64,000 nucleotides of DNA from Zychaea mexicana (lineage: Eukaryota; Mucoromycota; Mucoromycetes; Mucorales; Lichtheimiaceae), in the NCBI RefSeq assembly GCF_025766255.1, contig NW_026516694.1, positions 124,001 to 188,000 on the forward strand. The letters are read 5' to 3'. Below, in pieces: positions 35,141 to 49,300 of this stretch. Under the pieces are notes generated by a model that worked only from the letters and a program-made list of their open reading frames with translations, did no database searches and had not been told where the DNA came from. Within the stretch, counting starts at the first letter, position 1. Every line of letters begins with the position of its first letter. A program made the translations under genes and the position numbers.

Positions 35141-37362
35141 CTATGCCCAAACATCTTCTTGATATCTGCCAGCATCTCTAAGGTTGCTGATATAATCGGC
35201 TGCAGCAGTATCGTCAAGGCCACCGTATTGCTTTGCGAAACCCGTGATAGCTGCCTGCACATCCTTGGCCATCCGCTTAGCTTCACCACAGACATAAACA
35301 TAAGCACCCTGGTTGGCAATGAGATCCCAAGTCTCTTGGCCGTTTTCACAGAGCTTGTCTTGAACATAGACCTTGCGATCGGTCTCTCGAGAGAATGCAG
35401 TGACCAATCGAGAAGAGCCACCCAATTCATTGAAAAGGGCGGGCCACTCGTCCTTGTACAGAAAGTCTTCGTCTTGTCGTCGGCAGCCAAAGTAGAGGAT
35501 GGTCGGGCCAATGGATTTGGCCTGATTCTTTTTACGATATGCACGTTCACGGACAAACCCACGGAAGGGAGCAACACCAGTACCAGGTCCAACCATGATG
35601 ACGGGCTTTGTATCGTCGACAGGCAACTTGAAATTGGATTGGCGGATATGGACAGGCAGCTTGGCAGCTTTGAGCTTTTCATCAAAATAGCTACCGTTGG
35701 GACCTTGGACAAAATACTCTGTTTCGACCTGGATAGCCTCGTCATCGTCATGGAGAGACTTGTGGACAGCCCAGAGATAGTTGGTGTTTACGCCATACAC
35801 AGTACGCTCGGGAGTGGGGTCGGGTCTGTACTTGAGAGTGACGGCGGTAACGCTGACCGAGCTGGGGCTTTCGCTGGAGGAGGATGAGATGGAGTAGTAT
35901 CGAGGCTGCAGACGGCTAAAGCATTCCACCAAAACATCACCCGGAACGCGGAATGCTGAGCCCGTTGACGCATAATGCAGCACCTCGGCCAAATTGCGAG
36001 CCGAATCACTGACAACACGTCGATGCTCCTCCTTGTCGCTTGCCAACTTGTTCATAGTGTCAGCTGCTTCTGGTGTAGGTGCGTAGGGAGCAACCATCTT
36101 TAGCACGTCTCTTGATGGCATTTGGCAGATATCCAAGTAGTGGCGGAACATGGCACGATAGGTGGTTGGCTGAGGGAAAGGCGACTTCTTGGCAGATGAC
36201 TCGTCCGCAGCAGTGACGCAAATAATCGTGTCGAGCTTGTCTTCTAAATCAAAGGCGCGAGCCAGTCGGAAAACCTCGTCTTCGCTGTTCGTTGGCCAGA
36301 TCGCAATATGGTCGCCCGTGTTGTATTTTATATCCGTGCCGCTAATATTGACCTCGAGATGCAAACAGTGACGGTCCGACCCATTCAACAAATCGCGCGA
36401 AGTAATGGGTGCAGGGTATGGCTTCTTGGCACCCCATGCTATCTGCGACAGATCGCCCAACTCACCACAATACACGTGGCTGCTGCCATTGTTCGTCTGG
36501 TCCAATTCAACAACCTTGTACGTAGTCTCAGGCATAGCATTGCTGTCCTGGCTTGCAGCATCAGCCTGAATGGCTTCGCCAAACAGAGGCCACAACTGCT
36601 CTTCTTGCCAAGCTTCAAAATCGTCCTCTAAAGACTTTTCATCGTCACCCAAGCCAAGCTCGCCAATACGGGTGGCACCAAATTCAGTAAGCTTCGTGTC
36701 GACGGTCTTGGAAACCCAATTATAGTATGTATACGAGCTGTTTCCGAGTCCGAAAATGAAGTAGCGGAGGTTGTTGAGATCTTCGCCATGTGAGAACTGA
36801 GGGCTGTCGCTGTCGAGGAATTCCCAAAACATTTGAGCATTGTCTGTGGGTTCGCCTTCACCATAGGTGGCCATGACAAAGATTGCGATGCTGTCCTCGG
36901 GGATCTGATCCAGGTATTCCATGCCACATTGTTCGATATCGAGTACCAAGGCAGGGACATTGAACCGCTTCTTGCATTGCTTGGCAAGACGTTCTGCACA
37001 GTCTTCTGCAGTACCTGTTTGTGAACCGTAGAAGATGACTACTTTACGATCCTAGACAAGAAGTTAAAAGAAGGCTGTCAGCTACTTTATAATAAGGGGT
37101 GGGGACAATACCTAGCTGGACAGGCACAAGAAGATTAACAGCTGATGATTTTTACCTGTTTCTTCATGGTTTTTGCAAAATTGGATGGATTTTCTTCGGT
37201 GATCTGTTGGGCCTTGCTTTGGGGAACGTCAGGAGTATGTTTCGAGGAAGCGTTGCTACTGCTGCCAAAGAAGAATTGGCTGGCCAGGTAAGCGACGGCA
37301 CCAAGGCCCAAAGCGCTCACAAGTAGCACGACTTGTTTGTTGAGTTGGATTTGTTTTGACAT
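35141..37362 (-). CDS. NCP1: NADPH-cytochrome P450 reductase
   Basis: Passes electrons from NADPH through FAD and FMN to P450s, squalene epoxidase and related ER enzymes in sterol synthesis and detoxification. Exons 37362-37156 and 37051-35141 give 705 aa. An N-terminal anchor (VVLLVSALGLGAVAYLASQF) is followed by the FMN domain (FYGSQTGTAED, ATYGEGEPTDNA, FGLGNSSYTYYN), the FAD motif RYYSISSS, and the NADPH sites GPGTGVAPFRGF, YFGCRRQDEDFLY and YVCGEAKRMAKDV. It ends in VWA where most homologues end in a Trp followed by Ser. The single intron falls just after the membrane anchor and linker. Confidence 0.96.
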
Positions 37363-37934
37363 AAAGGAAAGTATAAGGTGTAGAGAAAAAAGAGAGTGGA
37401 TCAATAAATTGGCCCGCGTGCTACCGCTGCCTCTTATATACCTCTTTTTAATTTTTTTGTTCTATCAAGGAAATCGAAAATAGCAAACGTTCGTGTGGAA
37501 CGGGGTGAGTTGCGCCGAACCAATCTTTTTGCTCGGTTATATATTTGAGCCGTGCTCTCTCCCCTCGCTAAATTGATCCGTGCCAGTAAATTTGTACCTG
37601 ACGCTTGCTCTATCGGGCGCCGGGCTTTCCAAAGTTGTTCGAACCTCACCTCCGCTTCCTCCGCATGAATCATATTTCGCGGGCAGTGGTTCCGGATAAA
37701 TCTTACTGCATTATTTTCAGGAAGCATCGATTCTTTTTTCTTTTCGAAATGTGTAGGAAAAGTAAGCCAAACTTTGAGGCAATAACCCTAAGAGGTGGCT
37801 TTTCTTGCGTTTCTTTGCAGACAAACCATCGCTATCCAAAAATATGGTTCCAGTAAATCAATAAGATATTGTTCAATCACATTGCATAACCATTTATTCG
37901 AACATTTCTGCACTCGTTCATGAATACTTGTCTC
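37363..37934. other. CPR promoter and GH47 3' flank
   Basis: The CPR promoter (minus strand) and the 3' flank of the mannosidase gene. No gene is recognised in this stretch. Confidence 0.45.
37433..37440 (-). promoter_or_regulatory. TATA box of the P450 reductase gene
   Basis: TATATAAG on the minus strand, 70 bases before the CPR start codon. Confidence 0.5.
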
Positions 37935-40499
<2,565 letters not shown>

Positions 40500-42729
40500 A
40501 TTTTAAGGAGAAAAGAAAATAAGAATAAAAGAGGTCTGCTACTGGCAATATAAAAAAAAAAGAGCCGAAATGTTTGCATTAACCCTCGTGACCTCCAAAT
40601 AAGTTCGAATTGATATTTGGCATGTTACTCCTCGCGTCCTACCTACCTCTTTCCTTCCGGGGATAAAAAAAAAAGACAAACTGTGGTTAGCCCCAATTGC
40701 AAGAGTAATTTTGGCTTTCGACTGCGAGCATCACCATTCTTACCATTCAATTTCAACGAGCGTTCTACTACGTAGGGACGACCTTGGTAAAATTGTCACC
40801 GTTACAGTTAATTTTTGGCATATATGTTATACTAGTGATCTGCGGCTAATTTTTGTGTTTGCACTGCATTGTTTATCATACTTTTAACATCATGTCCTTT
40901 TTTTATATTGTTTTCCAAGGTGAATGCTTCCCGATAGCTTTGAATTTCTAGGCAAGTAATAGAGCAGTGTCCTATCTTTGTTAATATAGACTTTATGGGA
41001 GTGAATCAAATGCTATATTTTGTTTCTGAAAACCTGTAAGGTCACTGAGCAATCGCTTTGAAAGCTTGTGATATTGTCAAAGTTTCAGGCATCCAGTTTT
41101 ATGATGATGAATCTTAGGAAGCTCGAGGATTGAAAACAAAGAGCCATGGATAAATATAATATAAGTAAATTTTATATAGAAAGTAATATTTTTATTAGCT
41201 ACCTACAGTATTGTCCTGCTCCCTGTCTCTTATTTGTGCTTCCTCTCACTGTGTGCCTCTTTCGTTTGAAAATGGTTTATTCATGAAATAAAAGGGCTTG
41301 CATCTTTTATCTGAAATTTTGTTGACGAAAGCTTATATAAACTGTATTCTATCTTATTTAGTGCTCTTGTTTTGACATTTTAATCTTTAAGTAAGGCCGT
41401 GGACTTCGGCAAGCTATTTGCTGTGTTACAGAAGTGATCTAACTTCCTCTCTGAGCTCTGTTCTGCGTTATCCATGATGTCTGCTGCCGATGGGTCAATG
41501 TATTGTCGCTGCAATTGACCACCCATATTTCCACACCCGTTAAATTTCAATCCTCGTAGAGATTACTAGCAAAAGTTGTTCTCGCAAGCCTCCACTCTCC
41601 CAGCCACTTTCACACAAAATATGGGAATTTACGCTCTGAATTAACAAAAATCTACTGTAATCAAAGAAATACAGGCTAGGCGTCTTTGCATACTAGGCAG
41701 GCATGGATACAGTAGGTACTTTATATGCCATAAACCGACAATCTTGTTGTTGGGCTGCTGGACAGGCTTCAGCAAAAACAAGTAGTGCATAGACAGTGTA
41801 GATGGTATAGCCCATTGTCTCATCAATGCTTCAACTGAAATGCTACTGTATGTACATAGAAGGGAACGGGTCAAATCACACAAAGGCCGTATGATAGCAT
41901 ACATGCTAATAAATGCTTATAATGCTTAGTGACATCCAGATACGGGCATGAATATATATCATCGGATAGGCTGGAGATAGTACCAAACTGCATGAAGCGA
42001 AATGTTAGCGAACTTGGATATATAACTAAAGCGAATGCGCCTATATCTTCTGCTTAAAGCATTTGTCCGGTAGTAAGCAAAATCAAGAAGGCCGGAGCTC
42101 AAGTTGACATATGTACATTCTCAGTGTTGTGTGTATGTAATGAAGATGATACTTTATTTGATAGATTTGGTTTGACAACAATATAAGCACATTCAACCGA
42201 CTCTGGAGCATAATTCTGAGCGAAGCATCTGTACTGTTTAACTCAGTATTAATCGATCCGAGCATCCTACTTCCGGTCAAGTAACGAAAGAAGCTTCAGC
42301 GTATAGCAGTAGAATATCTGACCTCTATTTCTTTTACAATATACTGTAATAAGAATTGATCAAGTTTTTCAAATATGATATGTAATGAATAATAGCATTT
42401 TGAGCTTTACAGTAAAGCTGCTGAAGTCAAGTAAAGTTGCAAACTTCTACTAACCAGCTTTATATGATGATTTAATACTGATTTGGAACCATATTGTTAG
42501 CAGTTTCTGATTTGACTAACTTACAAATATAGCGCAGCCTCGAGCAAGTTCGCTACAGGGGGATTGGCAGAAGCTTCAAGCGAGTCGCCAAGCTGAAGCG
42601 AAGCGGAGGTGTGGCAAAGGCTCGTGCATGTATAAGTTTACATGGAGTCATGACTGGCCGAAATATAAGCCATTTAATTACATATTCATACTTTTGAAAT
42701 GTGATAGCCGTTACTTTGGTAGAAGCAGA
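40500..42729. other. gene-poor region at the border of the transposon-rich half
   Basis: No gene is recognisable over 2.2 kb; frames are short and not protein-like. Composition is more AT-rich than in the gene-dense half. A GC-rich patch at 42536-42625 includes a hairpin with GCTTCA and TGAAGC arms (about 42572-42598). The first 60 bases or so are the mannosidase promoter. Confidence 0.5.
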
Positions 42730-43007
42730 TACAGTAGCCGCTCGCTAAGCCGATTACCTCGGTCATGACCCAAAAGTGATCGGCTTAGCGAATGATCGGC
42801 TTATCGAATTCGAAGCCCGATATAATGAGTGGGGTCTTCGTCTGTTAATACTATATAGTATATACACAGTAAACATTTTGATCGCTTGTTCGACTTCCGC
42901 ATGTCTCAGATATATTAAGAGATGAAATACTATGATTTTATTGGTCTACATAAGCCGATATGTCACAGAGAAATGATCGGTGATCGGCTTAGCGAGCGCC
43001 TACTGTA
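42730..43007. mobile_element. fold-back MITE, copy A (internally deleted)
   Basis: Ends in inverted repeats: left CAGTAGCCGCTCGCTAAGCC, right the reverse complement with one mismatch, both followed inward by the GATCAC side of the arm, and bounded by TA on each side. CAGTAG-type ends with a TA target fit pogo/Tigger/Fot-like (Tc1-mariner superfamily) elements. No transposase is encoded. Compared with copy B, a block between two GTGATCGGCTTA(C/G)CGAG direct repeats is missing. Confidence 0.75.
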
Positions 43008-43753
43008 TAGCTATTGCATTTTGGGCACTGATGATACAGATAATCCGTAAAGAAAATACACACTCTCTAAGCAAACTTGGACGGTAAAGAGAGAAGTGTA
43101 ATGTCGAGGGGGGATTAGTAACAGCGACAGGACCTGATAGAAAAAGCCCTGCCATGTGAGCCAAATAGAAGGGATACGGCAAAAATTCCAGCAAACTAAC
43201 TACCTTAATAAACGGTTGAAAATAGTCCAATCGTATGGCAGCTCTAGACCATAATCGAAATACAATCGGCAGAATATACAAAGTACGATAATACAACAGG
43301 GGAAGTGCGAATACTTCGCTAACAATACAAGTAGACTACGAGAATCAAAAATGAATAAATAAGTATACAGAAGGTCTTCTATGCCTACGGGGTGTACTCA
43401 CACGCAGGGCCTTTCCAACAAGTCCGCGAAAGAAAAGGTGTTTCTTTGTTCTTCAAAGTAACATGGATATTTATATGTGTGATACATGATGTGACAATTA
43501 TTGTTAAGAGAGGGGTGTTGCTATGTTGCTATGTGTGTATATGGTTTTCAGTGTGGTTCAGTAGTCTTAGCGTCGGACTATATGGGTGCTATGTGACCTT
43601 CTTCGGCCACAGAAGGAAGAAAAGTCTTTAATTTGATTGGTTTGCGTCAAGAGAGATAAATTCACACACTTATTTAATTCTTGAAAATTTTTCTCTTTCG
43701 TCTCTCGCTTTCCTTTCGTCAGGATTTCTATTAATGTCCGAGTAATTGCACAT

Positions 43754-43960
43754 CAGATGGCCTCGAAGGTAACGCCCCAACGAGATGTCCCTCTCACGGG
43801 TGTGCAATTGCGACTATAATTGCGTTACCAGATGGCCTCGAAGGTAACGCCCCAACGAGATGTCCCTCTCACGGGTAGCGCACTGAGCCTTCTGCGTTAC
43901 CAGATGGCCTCGAAGGTAACGCCCCAACGAGATGTCCCTCTCACGGGTAGCGCACTGGGC
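43754..43960. repeat. three-unit tandem repeat, 75/72 bp period (copy A)
   Basis: Units start at 43754, 43829 and 43901. Each holds the same roughly 48-base core beginning CAGATGGCCTCGAAGGTAAC and ending in CTCTCACGGGT; the spacer differs between units 1 and 2. Where GTTAC precedes the core it forms a GTTACC/GGTAAC hairpin. Confidence 0.9.
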
Positions 43961-44577
43961 TCAGTTTATGTATAATTTTTCCCCTTATTTGTGATCGTGT
44001 ACTGAACCTTTACACTTGCGTCGGTTCCAAGCTTCAAATTATTGTTCAAGTTAAGTATATGCAGTATATTCCGCGTTCTCACTTAAACTAGCCCAACGAA
44101 ACACGCATCGGCTGCGTCGGTTTTGTTAGACACACACTTTACTTAGGTTAGGATCGTCAAAACACCGATACAGGGCTGCAGACAGCATCGATAGCAAGAG
44201 TATCCAGGGGGATTGCTTCACTAGCCAGCCGTCATGGGGTTCCTTGGTTCTCCTGTTAGTTCCGGATATCCAACGTTAGGCTTAATGGTTGCGGGCGAGG
44301 ACTAGCACTGGTTCATGGAACTTTGAAGTTTGGCCATGTGGACATTATATAACAGCCTTTTGCAAATACATTTTTTCTTTATTGGTTGTCCTCCCTTTGT
44401 TTTTACTTTGTAACCCGTTTTATTCCTTAACTATCATAACGAATGTACCTCTTTATAAAGAGGAACCTGTATTTAGTTTCTAGATCACATTGATCAAAAT
44501 ATGGATCCATATTACTGGCTTACACCTTATTCTCCCTTGATACTAAATGCACATTCAGCGCAATAAACATGAAGCAC

Positions 44578-45654
44578 GTGTAGAAGCAAACCAAATCTGT
44601 ACTATAGCGACCCAAGAGCTATATGATTCATTCAAAGAATGTTAGCTTGATACTCCACAATATATGTTTCCACTATCACCGCCATCAATACTGAACATCG
44701 TCCGCAATATGGAAGAGAGGGTTTCCATGGAATCAGTGATCATCAAGTCGGAAGTTTATTATGCACAGATAAATAACCTGTTTACAGTGCGTGTAAATGT
44801 GGCGTTAAAAATAGCCAAAGCTTTCAACATACCTTTGGGATTCATTATACAGTGTTTTCGGAAGAGGCTACACCGACTAACTTGTAAAAGAGATCGTTGA
44901 AGTAATACTAAGCAGGAAAAAACGCAAAATTGGCCGAGCTGCGTAAGGCATTTGTTTTACTGCATAGTAATGCAAAATTGACAGGAAATGATGAAAGACT
45001 AGCGTTTGACATTTTTACCTGTCCTTGTTGCTTTCATGGTCGCAGTGGAGAAGCCCTATACAGTGCATCTATGATTTTCATTGTATTTGCATGTATTAAT
45101 ATCTCACTGTAGCTAATGCTAGTTTGTAAACAAGAAGAGGCCGTGTAGTATTTATATTACAGGATGTGCTAGAGCAAAAGAAATATTGCATAGGTTATGT
45201 GTGACGATTATTCCATTCGGCTTTTTATTCAGTAACACGGTCGTCATACAAAAAGGTAGAAGCAGGATACAAACCTCTTAGATGCCACAGATGGGAGAAA
45301 CTATTTACAGTTATGACCAACCGGATCGAAGGGTGGCTTCACAAGATCGTCTTCACATGCTAATGCGGCACTTCAATAATTGTTGCTGTGGTTATGTCTT
45401 TACTGCTGTAGTTCTGTCTTGTTGCTGTGGTTACGCTCTTATTACATGATGACCGACCAATTCAAGGAAATCAACCAAGGTAATATATACCGTCCCAAAA
45501 TATTTGTCTCAAAAGATAAAGAAGCTTACCCCTTTTTTCCAGCTATCATAGCTGCTTTGCATCGCTGCGAAGAAAACAAAGCCATGGATCAACAATCTGT
45601 ACTTAACGCCAACCAAAAACACATTTTGCAAGAAGTTTCCGAGCATGATTGAAG
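44578..45654 (+). pseudogene. decayed reading frames of an unidentified (probably transposon) protein, copy A
   Basis: Several short frames look protein-like but are broken by stops: 44664-44900 (IVRNMEERVSMESVIIKSEV, then NIPLGFIIQCFRKRLHRL), 44930-45112 (AELRKAFVLLHSNAKLTGND), about 45255-45355 (RCHRWEKLF, then NRIEGWLHKIVFTC) and 45380-45652. Upstream of 44664 the same frame continues as ATQELYDSFKEC, then a TAG at 44644. Copy B has the same main stops, so decay began before duplication. No family is assigned. Confidence 0.4.
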
Positions 45655-45832
45655 CTTTGACTATAAGAATGTGTGGTTGAAAAGGATCCAAAACCAAGCA
45701 GAAAAGCTAAAAATATCGATTGTACGTGCTAAATAGGCTCATATTGACCTATTTTACAGTTATTACTATTATTATTTACATTTATTTATAGTTCTTAATT
45801 CATATTTCTTATTATCAACATCCACCTGCCTC

Positions 45833-45978
45833 GCTTCGCTCGGCTGAATGAGCCCCTTCGCTGCGCTCCGGGTCATTCAACGGATTGGATGTATCCTGGG
45901 GGTTCCCCCCAGACCCCCAAGGTGGGGGGTTCCCCCCCACACCCCCCTTCTAAACCCGAAACTGCTCGCTTCGCGAGC
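45833..45978. repeat. cluster of GC-rich hairpins at the Helitron 3' side
   Basis: Visible inverted repeats are TGAATGA (45845-45851) with TCATTCA (45873-45879), CTGGGGGTTCCCCCCAG (45896-45912), GGTGGGGGG with CCCCCCCACACC (45921-45943), and GCTCGCTTCGCGAGC (45964-45978). Local GC content is far above the surroundings. Confidence 0.8.
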
Positions 45979-46394
45979 TTATTGATTGCTATGACTACAT
46001 ATAACCCTAAACGTTATCATTGTTGCTATGACACGAAACCCTACTGCACATTGGTTTGTCAAATTTAAAAGGAACGACAGAGTAACTTTTGACCGGTATT
46101 TTCACTGTTAATATGAGTATAACTTATTTGTTGCTATCGACAGCTCTTACATATTTTTGAAAGTTCATCAATGTGTCCGCTTTCATTTGAACATCGTGGT
46201 AGATTATTGCTGCTTGTCGTAATTAGCTGAAAGGTGACGGCAGTTTCGCGCAGTTCTATATCTTATTGTTTCGCAGCAGATCTACTTACAAAAAAATACT
46301 GTGAAAAGGTAAGAATATTCTATTGTACGTTAAACGATATTAAGTTAAAATAAGAGTTTAGAAGAAAGCAAAAAGAAAAAGAGCAGAAAAGGGT

Positions 46395-49300
46395 TTAGGG
46401 TGATGGAGGTGGAGATGCGGTGATTGTTGTAGTGGGAGAGGTTGGTGGTGAATTTTCGGCTTGTTCAGGAACAGAGGCCGGCGGATGCAAGAGGACTTCT
46501 TGGTATACGATGTTGGTGGTTTGTGGTGGTCCAGACCCTGAAAGATCGATGGCAACACGAATGTTATTAGGATTTGTTGCTCTTGAAAAAGCAACATAGA
46601 GCTGGCCATGCGCAAAAACGTCTTCTTGAAGCCGGATGCCAACATGCGAAAGGGTTTGACCTTGAGCCTTATGTATGGTCATTGCAAATGCTGGTCGGAC
46701 AGGAAATTGGCGGCGACATAGGATGAATGGGTAATCGCCCTCGGTTGTGCACATATTAATCCGTGGCAGATAATGCTCAGTACCTTCATGTCCTTCATCA
46801 ATTTTCTTAACACCAATACTCCATACAAGAAGTCTGGTGACAAAAACTTTTGTACCATTGCATAAGCCAGCGTCAGGATCAAGGTTCCGAAGGATGACCA
46901 ATGGCATGCCAACTTTGAGCTGCAGGGAATGTGCTGGAACACCACTTGCGCTAATGCTGTTCAAGAACTCAACTGGATAGTTGGCAGCAGCAGCTTCTGG
47001 GTCATCGTGATCAATGACGCGGTCGTTCGAATTATATATGCGTGCTGTGCCAGGGAAAACAGAGAATGCTGCATCGTTGATAATGTCGACGTCGATATTT
47101 TTTGCTGCTAATATAGCTTGGTTGCTGAATTCATGTGGTTGAGGATCGGGATTGCGGATAGTAGGGTAAATGGCGTCAATTAATGACATTAGATCGCTTG
47201 TGTTGATGCGCCATTCTGGTGGTATCTCGACACTGGTTGTATACGGTGGACGACCATCACCAATGGCGAGAAGGGTATCAGCAAATGCTGCAGCATCAGG
47301 ACTTGCATTGAGTACTCGCATGTTGACAGTCAAATGCAGTATTTGAACTGCCGACCAAAAAGAAGCAGAGCGAATGCATTCTCCAACAACTTGGGACCGT
47401 GTCCCTCTTTTGACAACAGGGAGTAGCTGGCGAAAGTCACCACCGAAAACAACGACTTTTCCTCCAAACGAAACACGTTCCAAGTGGGGATCTACAGCAC
47501 CCATGATATCCCTCAAGGATCTGTCGACTGCTTCAAAATTGTGCTTGCTACACATAACTGCTTCATCCCAAATAATAAGCGATGCTCTCTGTATGAGATA
47601 TGCATGCGGACCACCAAGACGCAAATTGCAGCTCGTGCTTTCGTCGGCATTTAAGGGAATCTTAAAGCGACTATGCGCAGTTCGCCCACCGGGTAGCAAA
47701 ATAGCAGCAATACCTGAAGAAGCAACGGGCAAGGCAATCTGATCGTGGGAGCGAGTGTGGCTCAAGAGTGCCTTGAAGAGCTGCGACTTGCCGGTACCAC
47801 CAGGACCATTGACAAAGAAAATACGCGAAGTATACTCAGTTGTAGGAGCATCAATGGCATTGGCAATGGTATCGAACGCTTGACGTTGGCCTTCATTCAA
47901 CGTGGGGAGCAAAGTTTGAATCAGCTGGTGCTGTACTTCTATATTGTACTCGCGCCTTTCTACAATTTCCAGAGCTTCTAGTGGTGGCAGACGATCTAAT
48001 GCGGTAACGAAGTCTTGTGGCATGGAGGGGAATTCGGAAAGATGGTGGCCTGTTGAATTCAATCGCATTTCTATATCACCGAGTGCGCGTTGATATATTT
48101 GCTCGATTTGATCAGGTTGCAACTCATCCTCATTGGAGAGTGATAGCGTTCTACGCATTTCGAAAAAGTAGTCGTCGGCCATTCGATCACGGTGGTTGTT
48201 CCATAAGGTAAGTGGATCGGTTGGTGATGAATTGATGAGAATATACACAAAGAGTGCTCGAATTGCAGCTGCGGATGGCGCGGTAATGGATGCCTCAGCC
48301 AAACAGTCGTCCCATTCCAGATCTGACTCCAAAAAACCATAGGCGACGGCCGCTTCTTGAAAAGTTGCATATACAACCCCATCCTTTGTCCTCAACGCTT
48401 CGAAGCTTGTTGGTCCTCGGACATGCAAAAGAAGGAGACGAAGGGCATATAATGGCATGTTGGAAATTAAAGCAGCATATATGCGAGACACTACGTTCTG
48501 TACTGGTGGGTTGGTCCGAGGATTCCATCTATCGTTTCGGTCGTCCCAAGTATAGTGGCAAGGAATTTGCGTATACATGTACTGGCATGCAGCAGGATCC
48601 CGAGCACAAAGAGCAAAGAAACCGAGTAGCCTGGTCCCAGTAGCTGCAGCATTGCGAGCTAACTCGAATTCCTGAGGTGTCATATCGCCCCAAAATACAT
48701 CAGCTGTTCGCTAGGCAGATGGATGTCTAAGCGCGCTACGGTTGGATGGTGCATATGTACTCTAAATTCCAACGTTCTCCAAACTGCCTCACATGGTCCT
48801 ATGTATTGTGCATTCTGATACTCGACTACTTCATTAATGGCATCAGGTTGGGCAGCTGTGTCAGTGGTAGTAGTCTACATTCACGCTTCAAGTTGCACTC
48901 GGTCGGATCCCTTAGTGATGTACTTGCACAAATATTTGATGGCTCGAGCAGAGGTACAGGTTTCGACGTTGATATGAGCTTCATACTTTTGGCTAAGATA
49001 CGGGTTGTAGGGGACGACGTGTCGGTTGGTGGCGGTGAATCGGCTTCGTTGGAAAGTATGCTGGCGTTGATTTTGGCGTCGTCAATACATAGCATAACCA
49101 TCACGACTTACGCGTGTCTCTGGAGAAAATGGCTTCAGATAATGCTGTGAACAACGACTGTTTTTCCATACAAACAGCATCTGGTGCAGCATCTCCGCAA
49201 GGGCCATATATCATGCAGGAAGTAACCGTTGCATACAATTGAGGGTGAGTCAACGGATCGGGTAATTCCGCATACACAAATCTGTTGTAATCAGTTGGCG

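Larger units (their letters stand above)
42730..45580. repeat. long direct repeat, copy A
   Basis: Matches 55015-57949 (copy B) in the same orientation, with only scattered substitutions and small indels (for example 43396 C to T, one T missing near 44453). Both copies begin at the same base, the TA of a MITE's left inverted repeat, and the flanks before it share nothing. They also stop matching at the same point, after GAAGAAAACAAA. The largest difference is a net 85-base length difference inside the MITE. The segment holds a MITE, a 72-75 bp tandem array and decayed reading frames, but no intact gene. Confidence 0.92.

Noticed and set aside
34911..35150. His/Gln-rich minus frame with a hydrophobic end overlapping the CPR stop
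   Set aside because: It begins only at a TTG and is produced by a CAT/CAA trinucleotide stretch in the CPR 3' UTR.
35117..35887. Long + strand frame (256 codons) opposite CPR
   Set aside because: It is the antisense shadow of a strongly conserved reductase; the residues show no family.
45255..45360. Similarity of the RCHRWEKLF and NRIEGWLHK segment to TnpB/Fanzor proteins
   Set aside because: The resemblance is only a few residues; the catalytic motifs and the C-terminal zinc ribbon are not visible in any frame of the repeat.
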